This document shows positions 12,690 to 23,841 of a stretch of 64,000 nucleotides of DNA, in pieces; the first letter of the stretch is position 1, and the number at the start of each line of letters is the position of its first letter. A program made the position numbers and the translations under genes. The notes below the pieces were generated by a model, which did not search any database, was not told where the DNA came from, and was given only the letters and a program-made list of their open reading frames with translations. The stretch covers positions 97,720,964 through 97,784,963 of the forward strand of contig OY992539.1 of the NCBI GenBank assembly GCA_963921195.1, read 5' to 3'. The stretch comes from Pegoplata infirma. Taxonomy: Eukaryota > Arthropoda > Insecta > Diptera > Anthomyiidae.

Positions 12690-13790
12690 ATTTAAAAAAT
12701 CAAAAAAGTATGTTAATTTGAAGAGCCATATCTTCTAAAGTATCTATCAGATTTCTACGATTCAAAAAGCTTTTGATGCAAACGTTCGTCCTTTTTTATA
12801 CCAATGCAATAAAAAAAAATTTTTCCAAAAAAAGTGCATTTTTGATGCAAATGCAATTTTTTGATGCATTTTTCAAAACTTTCTCCCCCTTCAATTTTTT
12901 TGAAACCTGCATAATTCGAAAATATGGCATTTTTTACACAAAATTGAGTACCGTTTTTTTTTGTGACGGCGTTTCAAAAAATTTTCGTGATTTTTTTAAA
13001 ACTACTTATTTGATTTTTTCCATACAAAAAATCAATTTAATGTTTATTTTGAAATTTAATCAAAAAAGTATGTAACTTTAAAAAGCCATTTTTTCGAAAG
13101 TATCTATCGGATTTCTACGACTCAAAAAGCATTCGATTCAACTGATTATCCGTTTTTATACCAATGCACTAACAAAAAATATTTTTTAAAAAAATGCATT
13201 TTTGATGCAAATGCAATTTTTGGATGCATTTTTTAAAACTTTCTCCCCCTTCAATTTGTTTGAAACCTGCATTAATTGAAAATATAGCATTTTTTACATA
13301 AAATTAAGTACATTTTTTTTTGTGACGGCGTTTTACAAAATTTTCGTGATTTTTTTAAAAAATGCTTAAGTAGCTTTTCCTTAGACTAAAATTTTTTGTT
13401 GTTATTTTATGAATGTTATGAAAAAATTGTATGGAAAAACCAATAAGGTATTTTTAAAAATATTACAAAATTTTTACGAAACTCCGTCACAAAAAAAGCT
13501 GTACGCAATTTTGTGTAAAAAATGCTATATTTTCGATTTATGCAGGTTTCAAAAAAATTGAAGGGGGAGAAAGTTTTAAAAAATGCATCCAAAAAATGCA
13601 TTTGCATCAAAAATGCACTTTTTTAAAAAAATATTTTTTTTTATTACATTATTATAAAGTAAGACTATCGCCTGAATCGAATGCTTTTTGAATTGAAGAA
13701 ATCCGATAGATACTTCCGAAGATATGGCTATTCAAAGTAGCATACTTTTTTGATTTTTTCAATTTTTGAAGAAAATTAAATTCGCGAAAA
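12690..13790. repeat. Centre of the giant palindrome with a 358-bp direct duplication
   Basis: AAAAAAGTATGT at about 12703 and 13061 starts two diverged direct copies (period about 358 bp) sharing GTATCTATCRGATTTCTACG and TTTATACCAATGC. The third, inverted copy (13430-13750) is the opposite arm. The centre is therefore asymmetric: two units on the left, one on the right. Confidence 0.65.
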
Positions 13791-13916
13791 AATCGCGATT
13801 TTTTTTAAATATAAAAAACTGAAAATGGATATGTTTAATTGGCTCTATAGTGCACATGTGTACAAAAAATAAGATAAATTTGAAGACCCTCGGTCAGATT
13901 TTATAAAATCTTTGCT

Positions 13917-13990
13917 GGATTTCATGATATATAGATAGATAGATAGAAAATAGATAGAAGATAGATTAGATCAAATTTGATATAATCTAT
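13917..13990. repeat. ATAG microsatellite in the palindrome centre
   Basis: A run of ATAGATAGATAGATAGA followed by imperfect units, present in the right arm only. It adds to the asymmetry of the two arms. Confidence 0.7.
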
Positions 13991-15449
13991 ATATATAATT
14001 TCCCTATTTGTGTGTTCCTCTTTTTTTGTCTATCCAGAGCTTTTTGAAGCCCACTGATGTGCTACAAAGCTGAAAATTGGCATGCATATAGTAAAAGACC
14101 TGGCGCAGATCCTAACGTAGCCGGATTTTCGATTTTTTGCCAGTGGGCGGAGAAATAAGCGGGAAAGTGGGCGTGGCAAAATGCAATTTTTTGACGTTTT
14201 TGCTTAATTTAAAGCCCCCAAATGACTTAGGAAGCTGAAAATTTCCTAGAATATAGTCCTAACGATGCCGCATATCCCCAAGTAGTCGGATTTACAATTT
14301 TCGTAATGTGGGCGGAGAATTGAGGGGAAAAGTGGAGTGGCAAAATTTAGATTTTTTTAACATTTTTACATCTTTTGAAGCCCCCAAATGACTTAGGAAG
14401 CTAAAAATTTCCTAGAATGTAGTCCTAAGGATGGCGCATATCCCCAAGTAGTCGGATTCAAAATTTTCGCAATGTGGGCGGAGAATTGAGGGAAAAGTGG
14501 CGTGGCAAAATTGGGATTTTTTTAAATTTTTACTTCTTTTGAAGCCCCCAAATGACTTAGGAAGCGAAAATTGCATAGCATTTAGTTCTAACAATGAAGC
14601 ATATCCTGAAGTAATCGGATTTAAATTTTTTAGACTCTGGAATGAGAATTAAGAGAAAAATGGGGCGTGGCGAAATTGTGTTTTTTAATATTTAATTTGA
14701 AGACCCCCAATGACCTATGAAGATGAAAATTGGCATTTTTGCTGATTTTTAAGTCCTCTAATGACTTTGGAAGCTGAAAATTTCCTAGCGTATAGTCCTA
14801 TCGATGAAGCATATCCTGAAGTAGTCGAATTTTAAATTTTTGGACTGTGGGCGGAGAGTTGAAAAGAAAATGGGGAGTGACAAAATTGAGATATTTAATA
14901 TTTTAACTTCTTTTGAAGCCCCCAAAGGAAGCGGAAAATGCACAGAATTGGCATGTATATAGAAGGTTTCATGTGAAAGATCAACACGAGCCTGAATTTT
15001 TGATATCCAGTGTATGGGTTTAGAATAAGAAAGGCAAAGGGCGTGGTAAATTTATTTCCATCTATTTTCTGAATATACTATATTTTATTTTTTTGTGTTT
15101 CTCTTATTTTTTGTGTATCCAGCGCCTTTTGAATCTCATTGATGGACTTAAAAGCTTAAAATTGGCATGTATATAATAAAACACCAGGGACAGATTCTTA
15201 CGAAGCCGGATTTTTTGCCTGTGGGCGGCGAATTACGAGAAAAAGGGGACTTGGCAAAATTTTTTTTTTAACATTTAAGAGTATTTTTAAGCTCCGCCCC
15301 AATGAATACGGAAGCTGAAAATCCCTAACATGTAGTCCTTACTATGAATTATATTCTAAAGTAGTCCGATTTAACATTTTTGGAATGTAGACGGAGATTT
15401 GAGAGGAAAAAGGGGCAAGGCAATATTGTGTTTTTTTTTTATTTGACTA

Positions 15450-15936
15450 CACTCTAAAAACCGCATGTAAACTTACTATTATAAATTGGGTAAATTTTTG
15501 TTGAATAGCACGCATTTTGTGTTAATATAAGCACAAAATGCGTTAAATACTTTTAAACCAATTAAACACAGCAAATTATAAATATTATCCGTTAATTCAA
15601 ATATTTTACACACAAATGTGTAAATAAAATTGTCAACCAACATACATACACACATGTTAAATAACTAAAACGCCAGACAAAAGTATAAGCTTCCGTAGCG
15701 TAGTGGTTAAGATGTGTACTTTCAAATCGGAAGGTGGCGAGTTCGATGCTCGCTGGCGTCGAATGTTTTTTTTTTTTTGTTTTTTGTTATATTTATTCAC
15801 CTCTTTTTTATTTAAATTGACCACTAATGGTCAATTTATTCAATTTACACATTCAGAGTAAAATTACCCAATTTATAGTAGGAGTCCAGTTTCCTACTAT
15901 AAATTGGGTAAATTTCAACAAATTTTGATTAGAGTG
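15450..15936. mobile_element. CACTC-type MITE carrying a tRNA-like sequence
   Basis: Starts CACTCTAAAAACC and ends TTTTGATTAGAGTG; the subterminal TACTATWATAAATTGGGTAA occurs at both ends in inverted form (15475-15495 and 15894-15912). It interrupts the right arm of the giant palindrome between ATTTGAC and CTTTAAAG, sequences that are contiguous in the inverted left arm apart from small changes. The left flank is TA and the right flank TT, so the duplication is imperfect or mutated. Confidence 0.75.
15689..15760 (+). other. tRNA-like sequence (degenerate)
   Basis: An A-box-like TAGCGTAGTGG (15695-15705) and a B-box-like GAGTTCGATGCTC with a perfect 5-bp T stem (GCGAG/CTCGC) are correctly spaced. 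The anticodon arm can pair as ACTTT/AAGGT. The 5' seven bases (GCTTCCG) do not pair with the 3' end (TGGCGTC); an ACGCCAG able to pair with CTGGCGT lies 13-19 bases upstream. I read it as tRNA-derived, possibly polymerase III competent, not as a functional tRNA. Confidence 0.5.
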
Positions 15937-16130
15937 TTACTTTAAAGCCCTAATGACCTACGCAGCCGAAAATTGGCAAGCATATTGTCCTGACACATAT
16001 CCTTAAGTAATCAGACTTAAAATTTTTGGACTGTGGACGGAGAATTGAGAGGGAAAAGAGGCGTGGATACGAGTATAGTACACACGATGGAGCTTATCCT
16101 AAAGTAGTCAGATTTAAAAATTTTGGATTA

Positions 16131-16200
16131 CACAGAAAAAACAGTTTAATTGTGCCAGCCGAATTAAAAGCCAACTGCATGGTTTAATTCTCCGTCCCTA
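16131..16200. mobile_element. Partial CACAGAGAG MITE
   Basis: Starts CACAGAAAAAACAGTTTAAT after TA and continues GTGCCAGCCGAATT, matching the left end of the complete neighbour at 16201. It is cut at the junction with that copy. Confidence 0.65.
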
Positions 16201-16426
16201 CACAGAGAGAACAGTTAAGTTGTGCCAGCCGAATTTAGAGCCAACTGCATAGTTTAATAACAACAACCGAAATTTTCGGTTGCGATAACCAAAATTTGTT
16301 TTGAAAATTTAACTTCTGTTGGTCCAAATAAATTTCGGAAATCGCAACCGAAAATTTCAGTTGTTGTTATTAAACTATGCAGTTGGCTCTAAATTCGGCT
16401 GGCACAACTAAACTGTTCTCTCTGTG
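16201..16426. mobile_element. 226-bp hairpin MITE, ends CACAGAGAGAACAG
   Basis: Near-perfect inverted repeat: CACAGAGAGAACAGTTAAGT, then GCCAGCCGAATTTAGAGCC, AGTTTAATAACAACAACCG, with all of these answered in inverted order up to 16426. TA flanks both sides (16199-16200, 16427-16428), the target of Tc1/mariner-type transposases. The RNA of this stretch would fold into a stem of about 90 bp. It sits in the right arm of the giant palindrome. Confidence 0.85.
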
Positions 16427-16680
16427 TAGGGACGGAGAATTAAGAGAAGAAATGGGCGTGAAAAAATTATGTTTTTTCATCTTACCTAATTTAGCAATCT
16501 AGCAATATTAAATTTTTGAAGAACAAACAGGGCTGCCATATTTGCCGATTTATCGGCATTTTGCCGATTTTTTGCCTCAAAATTATCAAAGTGCCGATTT
16601 GCCGATTTTTGCTCCAAAAATGCCGATTTTTGCTCCAAGAATGCCGATTTTTAGACCAACTCAAAGAACACAGTCGCTTT

Positions 16681-16860
16681 CTATACCCTTTCCTCAGTAA
16701 TAGAAGGTATATTTATATAAGTTTGTGATTTCGTTTGTAACACCTCAAAATGTTGGTCTAGGACCCCATAAATTGTATATATTCATGATCCTCGGTCGAT
16801 TTTATGTCAATCTACTGATGTCCGTACATCTGTCTGTAGAAAACACAGAATGTTCTTTAG
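16681..16860 (+). mobile_element. mini-me-like fragment
   Basis: CTATACCCTTTCCTCAGTAA, then AAGTTTGTGATTTCGTTTGT, GGACCCCATAAATTGTATAT and GATGTCCGTACATCTGTCTG follow in the same order as in the better copies at 24617-25328 and 55765-56430. It is truncated and has only a vestige of the (GTCY)n tract. Confidence 0.65.
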
Positions 16861-16893
16861 GCTGGAGCAATTTTCGTTTTTTTTATTTAGTTA

Positions 16894-17070
16894 CACACAA
16901 AAAAAATATAAAAAAATTGTGTATGTTTTGGGGATAATACAACCTATAAAGTGGTTTTTGATAATTTACCTAAGTTTTTTAGAGCAATAACTTTGGTAAG
17001 TTATCCAAAACCACTTTATAGGTTGTAATTAAACCAAAAACTGCCATAATTTTTTTTTTTTTTTTGTGTG
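16894..17070. mobile_element. Small TA-flanked MITE inside the hAT-like element
   Basis: Starts CACACAAAAAAAATAT and ends TTTTTTTTTTTTGTGTG, with TA on both sides (16892-16893, 17071-17072). The interior has an inverted pair ACAACCTATAAAGTGGTTTT / AAAACCACTTTATAGGTTGT. Confidence 0.7.
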
Positions 17071-18074
17071 TAGAGTCGGGGATGCCTTTAAAGGCCTCTA
17101 CAGACGATTTAATATTATGTACAATCTGCATGAATTTTTTTCAGTACAATTTTTTATACAGTATTTTTATGTATGCAATTTGTGGGAAAACGTCAAAATT
17201 ATTGTGCATAATATTGCGTCGTCTGTAGGTATCTTAAGGGTTAGCATTAACACAAAAAAATATTGGACCTGTGGGAAATGTCTTTGGGTTGCTTTTTATC
17301 TTAAAAATCGGAAATATCTGAACAAAGTGAAAAAATATGTTTTTTTTTCTAAATATATGTTAATATTATGACAATACTGAAAAATGATTTTTATGATAAT
17401 CGGATTTTTTTTAGTCTGTAAAAATTGTAGTTTTTTCTTTTCTTTTTTTTTGCAAAAAAAAATTAAAAAAATGGACCAGCTAATTTATCCAATAATCAGA
17501 AAAAAACAGTTTTAAATAAAAAAAAATTTAAATATTTTTTTTCACTTTGTTCGGAATTGTTCGATTTTCATGACTAAAAGGGTCATAAACATTTATTAGT
17601 TGCTTAATTGTTCTATTTTGTGATTTTTTGTCAATAAAAAATATCTTTTATTGTATTTATTTGGTTATTTTTTATTTGCCGATTTTTTGCCGATTTTTTT
17701 AAATTGAAGTGCCGATAATGCCGATTTTTTTTTGAAAATATGCCGATTTGTCATAAAAATCATCTGGCACCCCTGAGCACAAACATAATTTTTTATAAAG
17801 TTTGGTAAAATATTAGAACTATTGAGAAAAGTGATTTGGTGTTCCGCCTGGCAGGGACAGGCTATTCGACTAGTTAGATATAATTTGATCCCAAAAATGG
17901 AACGGTAAATTTCATCCAATTTGATATTAAAGATCATATTAGATTTAATATAATTATATATTATTATATCTTATTAGATCTAATTTTTTGTAATATCAAA
18001 TTAGATAATATTTACCGTTCCATTTTTGGGATCGAATTATATCAAATTTGATCTAATACAATATGATCATATAT

Positions 18075-19112
18075 GAGTCATTCCACACCAACTGTTCCAC
18101 TACAGAAAAAACATGGTGGTTTCAATAGGATATCATTTGTAAAGTATTCGCCCTTATGGCGAATAAAATTTAAGATTTTTCAAAAAGTGGGCCTTGGAGG
18201 CATGGTCAAAAATTGAATATTTCAGCATTTTTTGCCTATGTGTCTTTATTTCAATATTTATGCCAATAAAAATGAAACACAGTGATGTCTTTAAAATAAA
18301 CGTTTTTTATAGATTTTTGTATGGGCTATCGATTAAAAAAAAAAAATTGGAAAATTATTTTAATCACGCAAGGAAATTATTTTAATCACGCATGATCATT
18401 TATTTTGCTCACGCTTAGTCACGCTCACGTGAGTATCGTGCCCGTGACAACATTTTTTCTACTCACGTGAGCGTACGTGAAGATTAAAAATCGTGCGTGA
18501 TTAAAACTTTTCCTTCGGGAGCGTGCGTGATTGTCAAAAAATACTCACCCACCAAAACATCTCTATGTTAAATGTCTTTTAAGAGTTAATATTACTCATT
18601 CGCATACGTAATACACCCCATTATTGTAAATTATAAGCATAGTGCAATGTTCAACATTTTTTTCCCCCGAAAACAAGGAAAAAAACATCTCTGAAAATTT
18701 CACAACAGATAGATATACACCGTAACTAATTTTTAAGATTTAAAAAAGAAATAAAATTGTGGCATGTTTTTTGATAAATAAAGTTTAAATTTAAAAAATT
18801 CAGAACTTCTTCTGAAAATTTTACAATTTTTATTTTTTTAATCGATAGCCCATACAAAAATCTATAAAAAACTTTTATTTTAAAGGCTTCACTGTGTTTC
18901 ACAAATTTTGCATAAATATTTAAATAAAGGTACTAAGGCAAAAAATTCAAATATTTTCAATATTTGACCATGCCTACAAAGCCTACTTTTTAAAAAAACT
19001 GATACTTTATTTGTGTTATTTGATAGTGACCTAAGGGCGAATACTCTACAATTGATTTTATATTGACACGGCATCACTTTTTTTTTGCTAAACATTTGGT
19101 GTGGAATGCCTC
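18075..19112. mobile_element. Fold-back element, ends GAGTCATTCCACACCAA
   Basis: The left terminus GAGTCATTCCACACCAACTG is answered by CATTTGGTGTGGAATGCCTC on the right. ATAT flanks both sides (18071-18074, 19113-19116). Long arms pair over segments such as TATTCGCCCTTATGGCGAAT/CTAAGGGCGAATACTC, TTGGAGGCATGGTCA/TGACCATGCCTACAAAG and the TTAATCGATAGCCCATACAA region. Non-coding. Partial relatives lie at 6258-6380 and 31375-31540. Confidence 0.85.
18370..18570. mobile_element. Insertion fragment with TCACGTGAG palindromes
   Basis: Between the fold-back arms sits a GC-richer stretch with many TCACG / CGTGA motifs (CACGCTCACGTGAGTATCG, CTACTCACGTGAGCGTACG) ending near ACATCTCTATG. A related patch starting AGAGATGGGCTCACG occurs at 28462-28556. 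Ends of the form AGAGATG recall hAT termini, but I could not pair both ends. Confidence 0.4.
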
Positions 19113-19435
19113 ATATGTTTGGATCCTCCATTTTTGGGATCAAATGATATATGGCACATAGTTAAATCCTAAAAATGGAACGGTAAATTTCATCTAATTT
19201 GATATTGAATATCATATTAGATCGAATTAGATAAAATTATATATTTTTATATCTTATTAGATCTAATATTTTATAATATCAAATTAGAAAATATTTACCG
19301 TTCCAATTTTGGGATCTTATTACATCAAATTTGATCTAATAAGATATACTCATATACCAAATCCTGGATATAATTATATATAATTTTATCAAATTATATA
19401 TCTATACTATCTATATCTATATCTATATCTATACT

Positions 19436-21368
19436 TCTATACTAATATTATAAAGAGGTAATGTTTGTATGTTTGTTTTTTTGTTTGTTTGTTTGTTTGT
19501 TTGTAGAGGGTAATCTCCGGAACTACTTATCCGATTTTAAAAATGTTTTCAGCAATATTTAAAGTGTTCCTCCAGGATGGACATAGGCCAGGTTTCATCG
19601 ACCACGCCCACTTCTACGCCCACTTTTGGACAAAAAACGGAAAATTTAAAAATCTCCGAAACTACTAAACCGATTTCAAAAATTTTTTCACCAATACATA
19701 CTTGGAATGGTCCTTCATGGTGGACACATGCTGGGTTTCATCGACCACGCCCACATCTACGCCCACTTTTGGTAAAAAACTTAAAATTTAAATATCCATG
19801 AAACTACTCATCCGATTTCAAAAAAGTTTTCAGCAATATTTAGAGTGTTCCTCCTGAGTCGACATAGGCTAGGAGTGATCGACCACGCCCACTTTTACGC
19901 CCAATTTTAGCCAAAAACCGTAAAATTTAAAAATCTCCACAAGTACTGAACTGATTTAAAAATTGTTTTCACCAATTCATGCTTGGAATGGTCTTTCATA
20001 GTGGACATATGCTGGGTTTCATAGACCACGCCCATTTCTACGCCCACTTTTGGCCCAAAAACTTAAAATTTAAATATCTATTTAACAACTCATCCGATTT
20101 TAAAAATGTTTTCACCAATATTTAGAGTGTTCCTCCAGGGTGGACATAGGCTAGAATTTATCGACCACGCCCACTTATACGCCCACTTTTTGGCAAAAAA
20201 AAACTAAAATTTAAAAATCTCCAAAAATGTTCATCCGATTTCCAAAATTTTTTCACATATACTAGGTCCTTCAGAGTGAAAATATTCTCGGTTTTATTGA
20301 CCACGCCCATTTCTACGCCCACCAAGAAAAACGTAAAATTTAAATATGATCAAACTACTCATCTTATTTATAAAATATTATCACCAATATACATATATTA
20401 AGAATGGCCCTTCTGGGTAGACATGGGTTAGCTCTCATCGACCACACCCACTTCTACGCCAACTTTTGGCCAAAAAACGTAAAGTTTCGGAATATCCGAA
20501 ACTACTCATTTAAAAAATGTTTTCTCCAATATTAAGAATGGTCCTTCAGGTTAGACATTGGCTTTGGTTCATCTACATAAAAATTGAAAATATACGAAAC
20601 TTATTATGAGATTTCAAAAATGTTTTCCCCAACATTTAGAATTTTCTTTCAGGGTGAGTGAGGAAAGGTTTCATTGACCACACCCATTTTAAAGACCACT
20701 TTAGGTCAAAAGACGTAAAATTTTAAAATCTACCAAACTAAGTACTCATTTAATTTCAAAACATTCTGAATAATGTCCTTTTTGGAAATTCCTATTTTAC
20801 TGGGGCAAATACGTGCAAAGTAGTGAACTTTGTTACTTTTTCTATCTCCTGAAAAGTTGGTCATAAAAAGTTGAAATGTTGGATCCACCAGCCCAAAAAA
20901 TTATTCTGAAAAAGTACCTTCTGAAAATTTAGATTTCAACGGGGATAAGGGTAAATTTTTGTAATGTGGTACTTTTTTTTTAAAGAATGAAGCCTACATG
21001 GAACGAAATGAATTGGAATTCAGAACAAAATGGAATAAAAAGGGGACCAAATGAATAGAAAAGGAAACGAAATGGAATAGAACGGGGAACGAAATGGAGT
21101 GAAACGGGGAATGAAATGGTTTCAATAATTACGATATAAGGGCTCGAAAATTTTCAAGAACATTAAACGAACATGTTTCCAAGCTAAACGGGGTTGTTTT
21201 ATTTTATTGTTTATTTTAAATAGTTTTTATGAAAGATTTCAACGATAAAAATTAAATAAAATAAAAATTCTGTAGGGGAGAATTTTAGAAATGGGGACTC
21301 TAATTCTGATCTTTCTTTAATAAGATATTTAATATTACCGGGGGCGAAGTTCCGGGCGGGCCTGCTAG
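19436..21368 (+). mobile_element. Helitron-like non-autonomous element
   Basis: The 5' end TCTATACTAATATTATAAAG is a widespread arthropod Helitron-type start, followed by GTTTGTATGTTTG. The 3' end is GGGCGGGCCTGCTAG followed by T, preceded by a GC-rich segment with CCGGG repeats. Helitrons start TC, end CTRR and insert between A and T; here the base before TC is T, so the exact start in the TATC-rich flank is uncertain. No Rep/helicase coding region is present. Confidence 0.7.
19540..20760 (+). repeat. ~140-bp tandem modules inside the Helitron-like element
   Basis: ACCACGCCCA anchors occur near 19601, 19745, 19882, 20025, 20164 and 20300, alternately about 143 and 138 bp apart, with CTACGCCCACTTTTGG, AAAATTTAAAWATCTCC and CATCCGATTT in each unit. 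The alternation suggests a dimeric unit of about 281 bp. The series decays to the right. Confidence 0.75.
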
Positions 21369-21494
21369 TAATTTTATATAATTTTATACAATTTTTGGAA
21401 AATTTTACACCTATAAAATTTTATATAATTATATATAATTTGATATAATTTTATCAAATTATATATAATTATATCAAAAACTTTTTTACTCGGG

Positions 21495-22655
21495 CTGAGA
21501 CTTTTTTTAACGAAAACTGTCTCAGAACCTAAAACTTTTTTATACTTAACCCATTTTGGACCAAGATTCAATTTTATTTTTCTTTTTTGAAAAAGGTACT
21601 TTTTTTGGGTAATTAGCACCCGCTGATCTCAAAAATTTTTTCAAAAAAATTTTTCAATGTGCCGTTTTCCCAGAAAAGCCTGCATTTCAACTTTTTATGC
21701 AATTTTAATATTTGGATTTATTTGCTATTTTATTAATTTATTTCATTATTTTCAAAATAATTCAAATTAGCGGAATTTGATAATAAATTAAATTTAAAAA
21801 ATTTTAGATTAGTTAAAAAATGAAAAGCCGAAAATCAAAAAATGCTAAATTTTCGTTTTTGTTTGAAATAATTTCTGTGCCGATTTGCATTTCATTTCAT
21901 GGACATATAAATTGCGGTGGTCAAGTGGCGATATTTTTTTTTTTCAATTACAGAAAGATGAGACTTAACTTTCGTAACCATATTAACCCGAAATTCCACC
22001 GCTTTAATACATAAATAATTTTTTGAAAAAGGTGTTCTCTACTGTTCAAAAAATCGAACAGAGGAACGAAATGGGTTAAAATCTGTCACTTTGTTAATAG
22101 AAAAAAACCCAGAATCATTTTTACTTTACAAAAAATGGCTAAGAATCTTAGACTTTTTCTTTACGAAAAATGTCCCTGAATTCTTAAGTTTTCTCATATG
22201 AAAAATGTATCAGAATCTGAGACCTTTTCTATACGAAAAATGTATCTGAATCTGAGACATTTTCGATGCGAAAAATGTCTAAGACTTTTTCTATACCTTT
22301 TTCAATATAAAATGTTCTAAATTTTTAGGCAATTTACCGATTTTTTAGTGGATTATTTTTTGCGATAAAAGATCATGGTATTTTCGATTTTCAAATGTAC
22401 ATTTCCGTTAATTTTATATAGATGTATAGCAAGATTTGGAATCAATAAAAATTTAATAGTATTTTCCTACTCTCACATTCCTGCCTTTTTTTTTAGAACT
22501 TGCAATTTACTGCTGTTATTCAAGCATCAGTGATTTGGACAACTGATATTTCATTGCAACCCATTTGTATGTAACCATTTTCAAATTGACAAATGAATAC
22601 GCATTCGTTTATATGATTTCATGTAAATAAAATGGAAAAATAAATTTTCGTGTGC
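21495..22655. other. AT-rich DNA with degenerate ~46-bp repeats
   Basis: Between 22140 and 22320 segments of the form GAATCTGAGACYTTTTCTATACGAAAAATGT (shown here only as a pattern) recur at roughly 45-50 bp with heavy divergence. The remainder is low-complexity AT sequence. No gene is supported. Confidence 0.45.
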
Positions 22656-22663
22656 ATTTTCAT

Positions 22664-22851
22664 CAGTGTTGCCATTAAAGAAATTGGAAACAGTCAAAGT
22701 TACACATGAATCCTAAAATCGATATCACCCCTTTCAATTAGAACCATTCTATGGGTATCTAAAAGTTTTAATTCTCGGGACTTGATACCACAAAATTTAT
22801 AAATATGTTATTAATTATTTTTTTGTTATAACACATGAAATGGCAACACTG
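22664..22851. mobile_element. 188-bp hAT-type MITE
   Basis: Termini CAGTGTTGCCATT and AATGGCAACACTG are a perfect 13-bp inverted repeat. ATTTTCAT flanks both sides exactly (22656-22663, 22852-22859). Both are hallmarks of hAT insertion. The 162-bp interior is non-coding. Confidence 0.92.
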
Positions 22852-22859
22852 ATTTTCAT

Positions 22860-23261
22860 GCATTCGGCATATACATTCATCATCCTAGTAGTTGTCATCA
22901 CCTATTGACATGTATTTCAAAACTATGCAACGTTGAAGTTGTGGTATATTTAAGTAAATATGTCGACTAAACAGGTTTGTGTTTTATGCATTGAGTAGTT
23001 AATACATGGCAAATTGCGAGCAAATTGTTCCGATACAGAAAACATGACAGAAAATGAGTTCGTTTTTGAAATGTTTTTAATTCTTTCCTCTGAAAACGCA
23101 AACTTAAACATATTTTTTTTTAAATTAATGTACTCCATGTAATTTAGTCAATTCCAATATATTTAAAATACTTTTAATTAATTAAAATGATTTTTTAATC
23201 ATACATACATTGGATGTCTTTAACAACACCATTCAAAAACATAATTCGTAAACCGTTGATG
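22860..23261. other. No recognisable feature
   Basis: AT-rich sequence with a 62-residue minus-strand open frame that has no recognisable motif and no coding bias that I can defend. Confidence 0.4.
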
Positions 23262-23565
23262 CACTGAAAGAATTATTGTTCATAATATCTATGAACAAAT
23301 TTCATTAAACCAAATTCATAGAATCTATTAGACAATTCATTGGCTGAATGATTATTCATTAGTATTGTGAAATATTTCATAGAATTTTATTCATAGATTT
23401 TGGTAAATTCATAGAAAAAATTCATAGAAAAAAATATTATCAATAAGCCTTATAATTTTTTTAATAATTAAAATAATGTTACCATAATTAAAAAAATTTA
23501 ATAAATATATTAAAAAAAATAAAAAAACATAAAAAAAGTTAAAAAAACAAAAAAAAAATATTGCT

Positions 23566-23647
23566 GCCCTGGGGGGATTCGAACCCAAGACCTACCGGCT
23601 GTGGAAATTATTGTCGACGCCTTAGCTATCAGCGCCACCAAAGGAGG
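23566..23647 (-). other. tRNA-like sequence
   Basis: On the minus strand: TTGGTGGCGCTGATAGCTAA (A-box region), then a long middle, then CTTGGGTTCGAATCCCCC (B-box) and CCAGGGCAGC at the 3' end. The 3' CCAGGGC only partly pairs with the 5' CCTTTGG. The spacer between the boxes is longer than in a simple tRNA, which could be a long variable arm or decay. Probably tRNA-derived; a functional tRNA is unlikely. Confidence 0.5.
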
Positions 23648-23841
23648 AAAATCTCGCTAACTATCACTTACAATTAGTTTCATAATGTTCGTTTTTTTTT
23701 TTGCAAATACACAATAATTTTGTTTCCTACAAACACACAGCATTTGGCAGAGCATTGTGGCAGAGCATTGATACAAACTCAATATGTGAAAGCAGAATAT
23801 TTAACAAAATGTATTTTAATTCCTATAATTTGTTTGTATAC

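Larger units (their letters stand above)
16528..17775. mobile_element. hAT-like non-autonomous element, right arm of giant palindrome
   Basis: Termini CAGGGCTGCCA and TGGCACCCCTG form an 11-bp inverted repeat with one mismatch. The flanks are AGAACAAA (16520-16527) and AGCACAAA (17776-17783), an 8-bp duplication with one change, as hAT transposases make. TGCCGATTTTT-type subterminal repeats occur at both ends. The inverted left arm of the palindrome gives the empty site. The interior holds a mini-me-like fragment and a small TA-flanked MITE, and no transposase. Confidence 0.85.
9050..17873. mobile_element. Giant 8.8-kb palindromic element
   Basis: The outer ends are inverted copies over at least 90 bp: CTAGTCGAATAGCCTGTCCC at 9050 is answered at 17854-17873, and the match continues through GCCAGGCGGAACACC. 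Inner landmarks pair too: the GGATAGACAAAAAAAGAGGA region (12472-12491) is repeated inverted at about 14011-14030, and TCGCGAATTT-type segments pair near 12665 and 13785. The centre is near 13.25 kb. TTA flanks both sides (9047-9049, 17874-17876). The arms are built from ~165-bp modules. No open frame of note exists, so it is non-autonomous. Confidence 0.85.
8008..21494. mobile_element. CCCGAG TIR element 3, expanded by nested insertions
   Basis: The right end is CTTTTTTACTCGGG at 21481-21494. The left end is recovered by deleting element 2 (8012-8937) and one copy of its CA duplication: CCCA at 8008-8011 then joins AGTAAAAAAGTTTTG at 8940, giving CCCAAGTAAAAAAGTTTTG. The inverted right end reads CCCGAGTAAAAAAGTTTTTG. 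The surviving interior (8940-9049, 17874-18074, 19113-19435, 21369-21494) is ATATAA-rich with paired GATCCCAAAAATGGA segments. The other ~12 kb is later insertions. The 2-bp flanks (GA and CT) do not match, so a target duplication is not shown. Confidence 0.7.

Noticed and set aside
12773..13610. Phe-rich frames of 64-100 residues on both strands at the palindrome centre
   Set aside because: Same poly-T-rich repeat read from the inverted and direct copies; no coding signal.
15689..15760. Functional nuclear tRNA gene
   Set aside because: Acceptor stem does not pair and the anticodon loop is irregular; only the A/B boxes and T arm are good.
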